Source: Chryseobacterium salivictor
Lineage (GTDB): Bacteria > Bacteroidota > Bacteroidia > Flavobacteriales > Weeksellaceae
Direction of reading: 5' to 3'
Assembly (NCBI RefSeq): GCF_004359195.1
Contig: NZ_CP037954.1
Location: 2,666,001-2,730,000, forward strand
Length of the DNA stretch: 64,000 nucleotides
Shown here: positions 59,857 through 64,000 of the stretch, one piece after another
Layout: the number at the start of each line of letters is the position of its first letter
Position numbering within the stretch: the first letter of the stretch is position 1
The notes under the pieces: generated by a model
Databases searched by the model: none
Told to the model about the DNA's origin: nothing
The model's input: the letters and a program-made list of their open reading frames with translations, nothing else
Program-made: the position numbers and the translations under genes

Positions 59857-60840
59857 ATGTCTTTATCCCTTTTTAATCCCTTCACGGATTTGATTTTCGA
59901 TGAACAGTTTTGCTTCCTTACCGGAGATTTAACTACCGAAAAAATGACTGTTTACCCGGAGTGGCTCATGGATCATTTTAAATTTGGAACCGATCGCATT
60001 GAGATGATGGATAAAAGCAAGTCCTACACATATGCCGATCTACAGTTGCCTTGCTCCCCCCGCGTGAAAAAAGCTTTTGAGGCGTTGGAAGAAAAAATCC
60101 AGGCTGCCTATGAAAAAGGATATGAAGGCATGGCCGCACTCGATGAACAGTTGCTTTTTCTCTGGACGGGAAGAATGGTTTACGGCATGTTGTATTACGA
60201 AATGCGCTACGAAAGCAGCCGCAGGATGAGACTGAGAGAAAATTTCGACCTCTCATCTGCCCTGCGCGAACGTTTTGGATACTTCCATCTGATGATGCAG
60301 TCCATCATAGAACCGGTTTCTTTTGTGGGTCAGAAACCCTGGAGTATTGCGGTATTTCCGCTGAAATATTCCGCCGATATTTTCAGTTACCGTGATGATA
60401 CGGTTAATTTACTGTTCCAGTTTGGCGTCAACGGATTTGGTTTTATTGCCTGTCTTCAGGATAATGGCGTGATCGGTGAAAAACAAAAGGAGATCCTCGA
60501 AAAAATGAAAGGTCACGTTTTGCATCCACTTCAGTTTGAAGAATTATTCGCGAGATTTCATTACTCCGATTATATTTTACAGTACAAACCGGAATACCAA
60601 ATTGAAAACACCGCAACCGGAATTACAATAGAGGCAGTTCCTGTTACTGCCAACGAAAACAGACCTGTTTTCGGATTTTGGGATGAGGAAACTTTCGCAC
60701 AGCTGCTCACCAACTATTGGTCGGTTTACGGCATTCAGAGGGGAGATATCATTCAGTTTCAAAAACCGTTTCTGAGCTTTCTGGAGAATCCCTATACGAA
60801 GGATTTTATTGTACCGGAAAATATAGATTTGCCTTTTTAA
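59857..60840 (+). CDS. Protein of unknown function, 327 residues
   Basis: No known family was recognised. The product begins MSLSLFNPFTDLIFDEQFCF and continues LTGDLTTEKMTVYPEWLMDH; the C-x-L-T-G-x segment resembles the start of some zinc-free HNH-like modules, but no HNH residues follow. The middle is mixed helix and strand (EKGYEGMAALDEQLLFLWTG, MLYYEMRYESSRRM), the second half is beta-rich (IEAVPVTANENRPVFGFWDE). There is no signal peptide or membrane segment, so it is cytoplasmic. A clean promoter and no near neighbours suggest an independent gene. Confidence 0.7.
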   Translation: MSLSLFNPFTDLIFDEQFCFLTGDLTTEKMTVYPEWLMDHFKFGTDRIEMMDKSKSYTYADLQLPCSPRVKKAFEALEEKIQAAYEKGYEGMAALDEQLLFLWTGRMVYGMLYYEMRYESSRRMRLRENFDLSSALRERFGYFHLMMQSIIEPVSFVGQKPWSIAVFPLKYSADIFSYRDDTVNLLFQFGVNGFGFIACLQDNGVIGEKQKEILEKMKGHVLHPLQFEELFARFHYSDYILQYKPEYQIENTATGITIEAVPVTANENRPVFGFWDEETFAQLLTNYWSVYGIQRGDIIQFQKPFLSFLENPYTKDFIVPENIDLPF

Positions 60841-61226
60841 CGGGTCAAGATTTTTGCACAGGTCAAACGCATTAAAAAGTATACCGCTGCTAAAAAAACT
60901 AAAGCATAAAAAAGCATTTAAACTTGGTCTTGCTTCCATAAGTTTTAGCGATTTGGCTGATCTTAAAAGTTAAAAGAAATTGAAGACTCCTTTGTCGGTC
61001 ATTACTTCCCCAAACGAAATATCAAACGAAAGGGTCTAAAAAATGCGTTAGATCAAAGAAAAAGAAAGGCCCTTCGTTTATTTAAGAAATACAGGTACTT
61101 GAATTTCAGATCCCACAGCTATTTCCTGATTTTCATACTGATCAATAGGACCTGAGATTTACTGAAAAAAAAGTGCTGTTTTAATGCATTTTACCTGCAT
61201 TTTTCATCATTAAAGAAAGACTCAAA
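60841..61226. other. Non-coding spacer between the unknown gene and the VIT1 gene
   Basis: About 390 bases between convergent genes. No hairpin, repeat or ORF of note. Confidence 0.5.
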
Positions 61227-61922
61227 CTAGTTGATATTCACTCCGAAAAGATGTCCTACCAAGGCGGTAATTCCCATGGCCACTGTTCCCCAAAAGCAAA
61301 TTCTTAAAACGGCGGTACCCATAGCAGAACCTCCCGTTTTTGCAGAAACCGCTCCTAAAATCATGAGAAAAACAATCGAGAAACCGTATTGATAATAGAC
61401 CATTTCTTTGATAGGTGCTAAAAAAGAAACAACAAAAGGCAATAAAGCGCCCAATGCAAAGGACCCAAAGGAAGCCATCGCTGCCTGTAACGGTTTTGCC
61501 TGTGTAATTTCATTAATGCCTAATTCATCATGTGCATGCGTTCCCAGTGCGTCGTGTTCCGTGAGTTCTGTAGCGACCTGCAAAGCGGTTTCTTTACTTA
61601 CCCCTCTGTTTTCATAGATTTTAGCAAGCTCTCTCAGTTCCACTTCCGGAAGTTCTTCCAGTTCTTTTTTCTCACGCAGCAGATCTGCTTTTTCGGTATC
61701 TTCCTGTGAACTGACAGAAACATATTCCCCTGCCGCCATCGACATGGCCCCTGCAATCATTCCCGCTAAAGCTGCGAGTACAATGATATTCCGGTCTGGC
61801 TGTGCTGCGGCTATGCCTATTACAATACTGGTGGTGGAAAGCAGTCCGTCATTAGCACCTAAAACAGAGGCACGAAGCCAGCCCACTCTGTTTACATAAT
61901 GTTTTTCAAATGGATGATGCAT
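61227..61922 (-). CDS. VIT1/CCC1 family iron/manganese transporter
   Basis: The product has 231 residues. HYVNRVGWLRASVLGANDGLL and STTSIVIGIAAAQ (about 8-42) form the family start, AGMIAGAMSMAAGEYVSVSS (about 53-72) is the diagnostic second helix pair, and a charged cytoplasmic segment rich in Glu (QEDTEKADLLREKKELEE) follows. Three more helices end the protein. Such carriers move Fe2+ or Mn2+ out of the cytoplasm, easing metal stress. The gene is convergent with the unknown gene at 59857. Confidence 0.93.
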   Translation of the reverse strand: MHHPFEKHYVNRVGWLRASVLGANDGLLSTTSIVIGIAAAQPDRNIIVLAALAGMIAGAMSMAAGEYVSVSSQEDTEKADLLREKKELEELPEVELRELAKIYENRGVSKETALQVATELTEHDALGTHAHDELGINEITQAKPLQAAMASFGSFALGALLPFVVSFLAPIKEMVYYQYGFSIVFLMILGAVSAKTGGSAMGTAVLRICFWGTVAMGITALVGHLFGVNIN

Positions 61923-62402
61923 ATCTGTTTTTATTAAAAAAATGATTTTTAAACCTTAAATTTAATGAAATAATTTCAAATTCCGTCATTATTGATTGGT
62001 TATAATGCATATTCCACCCACTGAGAAGTTCTTTCACCCCGAGCTGATTTTTCATCAGGACCTCTCCACCTGCTGACCATTCCGATTGAAGCGGTTTAGG
62101 AATCAGAAAAAATACGGATGACTTCAATCTCTGGCGGAGGTTTTATCAAACTTCAGAAGTTTTCAAAAAATTAAACCTGTACAAAACCGCTTGAACTGCC
62201 TCGGAGGAATGACAATACCAATAAAAACAGGCAGGCGGCATCAGATGACCGGAAGTTTCAAAAGATGACGAAAATCCAATATTTCAAAATCTGTGCTTCG
62301 TATTCCGGCGACAGGGATGCGCTATAGATCATTTTATAAAATGATTCCTGTCACAAATTAAAAACATATAAATTCGGAAATTTACTTAATAAATACTGCA
62401 AG
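61923..62402. other. Non-coding spacer between divergent VIT1 and L,D-transpeptidase genes
   Basis: About 480 bases. A short 73-codon minus-strand frame looks like chance. No clear -7 box on either strand was found. Confidence 0.45.
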
Positions 62403-63749
62403 ATGAAAGCGATTTTGTATTTCCATGTTATTCTGCTCGCCGTTATTCAGATCAGCGGCCAGAATATCCGGTTAGACCTCTTTCTTGCGGACACCGCCAA
62501 TTGGCGTACCCTCCATTATCCAAAAACAGTGAAGCGTTTTTATGAACAAAACGGGTTTAAATACGCTTGGATGGATTCGGAAAAAGATCTTTTACAGGGC
62601 GCAGTTGCTTTGCTGGCAAGTGCACCCCAGTACGGAATGTCTTCTTATGCCAATCAGCCGCAGGAGTTTTCTGCCGAAAAATTAAAAAAGGCGGCGCATC
62701 CTACCACCGCAAAGGATTCTGTTGCGATGATCAGAAATGACATTCTGATTACAGATCAACTTATCACATTTCTCAACCATCTTCATTTTGGAAAGTATAA
62801 CCCTTTTTATAAAGCCGATGAGATCGATGAACGGAATATAGACGGCTTCCGTGCCGACGAAATCCTGGCGGGCGCCCTTAGAAAACGGAATCTGCAAAAT
62901 GCAGCTTCCGAAGCACAGCCAAAAATAAAAGCCTATCAGGATCTTCAAAATTATTTGAGGAGAACGTTTTCCGGCGATAATGAGGTTCCTCCGGAGACGG
63001 TGACCAAAATAATCATCAATATGGAACGCCTGCGGTGGGTGGACACTGATGAAGACTCCTATATCCTCGTGAACATCCCTTCCTACACCTTAGAATTCCA
63101 TCAGGCAGGAAAAATATCGGAGTTCAAAGTTATCGTGGGAAAACCTTCCAATAAAAGCCCTGTGCTGAAAAGTGCCATTCATTATTTTACCACCGCACCG
63201 GTCTGGGTGGTTCCTCAGAGCATCATGATGAAAGAAATCCTGCCCAAAATCTTAAAAAACAGGCAGTATTTAACCAACCATCATTATTCATTTTACAATA
63301 AAGAAGGACACCCGATAAAGGGGAACAGCACCACCCTGAAAGCCGTGCGCAGCAACCCATCTCAGTTCACGGTAAGACAGTCTGCCGGGCCCGGCAATGC
63401 GCTGGGTGCAATAGTATTCCGGTTTCCCAACCCTTATCATGTATACCTGCATGATACGTCCCAGCCCAATTTATTTCATCAGGAATACAGAGCGCTGAGC
63501 CACGGATGCATTCGGGTGGAAGACGCAAAACAACTCGCAGGCCTGCTGCTTACAGGCGACGGTGCTGCCAACCAAATCCCAGAGTTGGAAGAGGCAATGC
63601 AGACGTATACCCGAAAAGATTTTATTTTAAAAAAACCGGTGCCCTTCATGATCTCTTACCTCACCTGTAGAATACACCAGGGAAAACCTGAGATGTTCAG
63701 AGACATTTATGGTCTGGATAAAAATCTGGAACAAAAGTTCCCAAACTGA
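62403..63749 (+). CDS. L,D-transpeptidase (YcbB/YkuD domain)
   Basis: The product has 448 residues. A signal peptide (about 1-19, MKAILYFHVILLAVIQISG) leads to a helical scaffold domain (about 30-190), then a YkuD catalytic domain (about 220-390). The domain has LVNIPSYTLEFHQAGKISEF, RFPNPYHVYLHDTSQPNLFH and the active-site motif ALSHGCIRVEDAKQLAGLL (His, Cys and Arg, about 373-391). It forms 3-3 cross-links in peptidoglycan or attaches outer-membrane lipoproteins. The base composition is GC-richer than in the 20-40 kb genes. Confidence 0.92.
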   Translation: MKAILYFHVILLAVIQISGQNIRLDLFLADTANWRTLHYPKTVKRFYEQNGFKYAWMDSEKDLLQGAVALLASAPQYGMSSYANQPQEFSAEKLKKAAHPTTAKDSVAMIRNDILITDQLITFLNHLHFGKYNPFYKADEIDERNIDGFRADEILAGALRKRNLQNAASEAQPKIKAYQDLQNYLRRTFSGDNEVPPETVTKIIINMERLRWVDTDEDSYILVNIPSYTLEFHQAGKISEFKVIVGKPSNKSPVLKSAIHYFTTAPVWVVPQSIMMKEILPKILKNRQYLTNHHYSFYNKEGHPIKGNSTTLKAVRSNPSQFTVRQSAGPGNALGAIVFRFPNPYHVYLHDTSQPNLFHQEYRALSHGCIRVEDAKQLAGLLLTGDGAANQIPELEEAMQTYTRKDFILKKPVPFMISYLTCRIHQGKPEMFRDIYGLDKNLEQKFPN

Positions 63750-63769
63750 TAATTTAAAAAACACCTATT

Positions 63770-64000
63770 ATGAGAACAATTCTGGTTCCGACCGATTTTT
63801 CAGAACCCTCCAAAAACGCTGCTCATTATGCCCTGAACATGGCCATAGGCCTCAAGGCAGACCTCCACCTCTGTAACGCGTTTACCGTACCAGCCGAAAG
63901 CCCTGTAATGAGCGGGGTTACCTGGTCTTTGTACGAATATCCCGACCTCAAGGAAGAGATCAACAAAGACCTGAAAAAGTTTGCCAACACATTAGAAAAA
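63770..64000 (+). CDS. Universal stress protein (UspA family), 3' end cut by the window
   Basis: The first 77 residues are visible. MRTILVPTDFSEPSKNAAHY is the family start, with the conserved Asp of the ATP-binding site, followed by the helix ALNMAIGLKADLHLCNAFTV. The gene begins 20 bases after the L,D-transpeptidase stop and is probably in the same operon. The rest lies beyond the window. Confidence 0.88.
   Translation, partial: MRTILVPTDFSEPSKNAAHYALNMAIGLKADLHLCNAFTVPAESPVMSGVTWSLYEYPDLKEEINKDLKKFANTLEK

Noticed and set aside
61906..62127. 73-codon minus-strand ORF upstream of the VIT1 gene
   Set aside because: It overlaps the VIT1 start and has no homology that can be recognised.

Overview
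The window is a continuous piece of a low-GC Bacteroidota chromosome, most likely from the Chryseobacterium/Kaistella group of Flavobacteriia. That placement is an inference. It rests on AT-rich spacers, on many promoters with the Bacteroidota -7 box TAnnTTTG, on short or absent leaders with little Shine-Dalgarno signal, and on family-typical genes (GldI-like PPIase, DUF4294, DUF4199, DAHP synthase with C-terminal chorismate mutase, menaquinone genes). No rRNA, tRNA, insertion sequence, prophage or CRISPR array was seen.

1-42 kb is mostly a housekeeping backbone: aminotransferases (aspC-like, ilvE), a Nif3 protein, a voltage-gated K+ channel with a zinc-ribbon tail, folding lipoproteins, mnmD, an M42 peptidase, rpe, ndk, rsgA, a DAHP synthase/chorismate mutase and dnaX. 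dnaX appears to use an 11-A slippery run to make two products. A complete cyanophycin cycle follows (synthetase, cyanophycinase, isoaspartyl peptidase), then fabH, a fasciclin lipoprotein, urocanate hydratase, ftsK, a lolA-like gene, an LptF/G permease, kdsB, a phosphosugar mutase, a glycosyltransferase, the SRP RNA, menA and menB. A clear cobalamin riboswitch lies directly before an acyl-CoA thioesterase gene, an unusual target. A RES-domain toxin remnant sits between an aminotransferase gene and kdsB.

43-54 kb is accessory. A 123-bp tandem repeat array (about 6.6 copies) abuts a Y-family DNA polymerase gene, which diverges from an XRE/S24 repressor gene; the space between them holds two 16-bp direct repeats that look like operators. 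Redox and stress genes follow (LysR with a divergent quinone reductase, an iron-permease-like protein, a SemiSWEET, a DJ-1/PfpI protein, an iron alcohol dehydrogenase, a frameshifted MDR oxidoreductase). A DoxX-tetR operon is preceded by a perfect 14-bp palindrome. Two homologous small membrane proteins of unknown function overlap by ATGA.

54-64 kb is loosely packed. It holds an exported hydroxyisourate-hydrolase-like protein and a GlcG/HbpS protein downstream of a cysteine hydrolase and a Crp/Fnr regulator, then DUF2147, a dihaem cytochrome c, an unrecognised 327-residue protein, a VIT1/CCC1 transporter, an L,D-transpeptidase and the start of a universal stress protein. Long spacers here and near 3.8 and 52 kb carry diverged copies of a dispersed repeat family with TCGCAAAG motifs. 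A short plus-strand unit near 12.1 kb (sigma-54-like promoter, nine-codon ORF, strong terminator) may be an undescribed small transcript.
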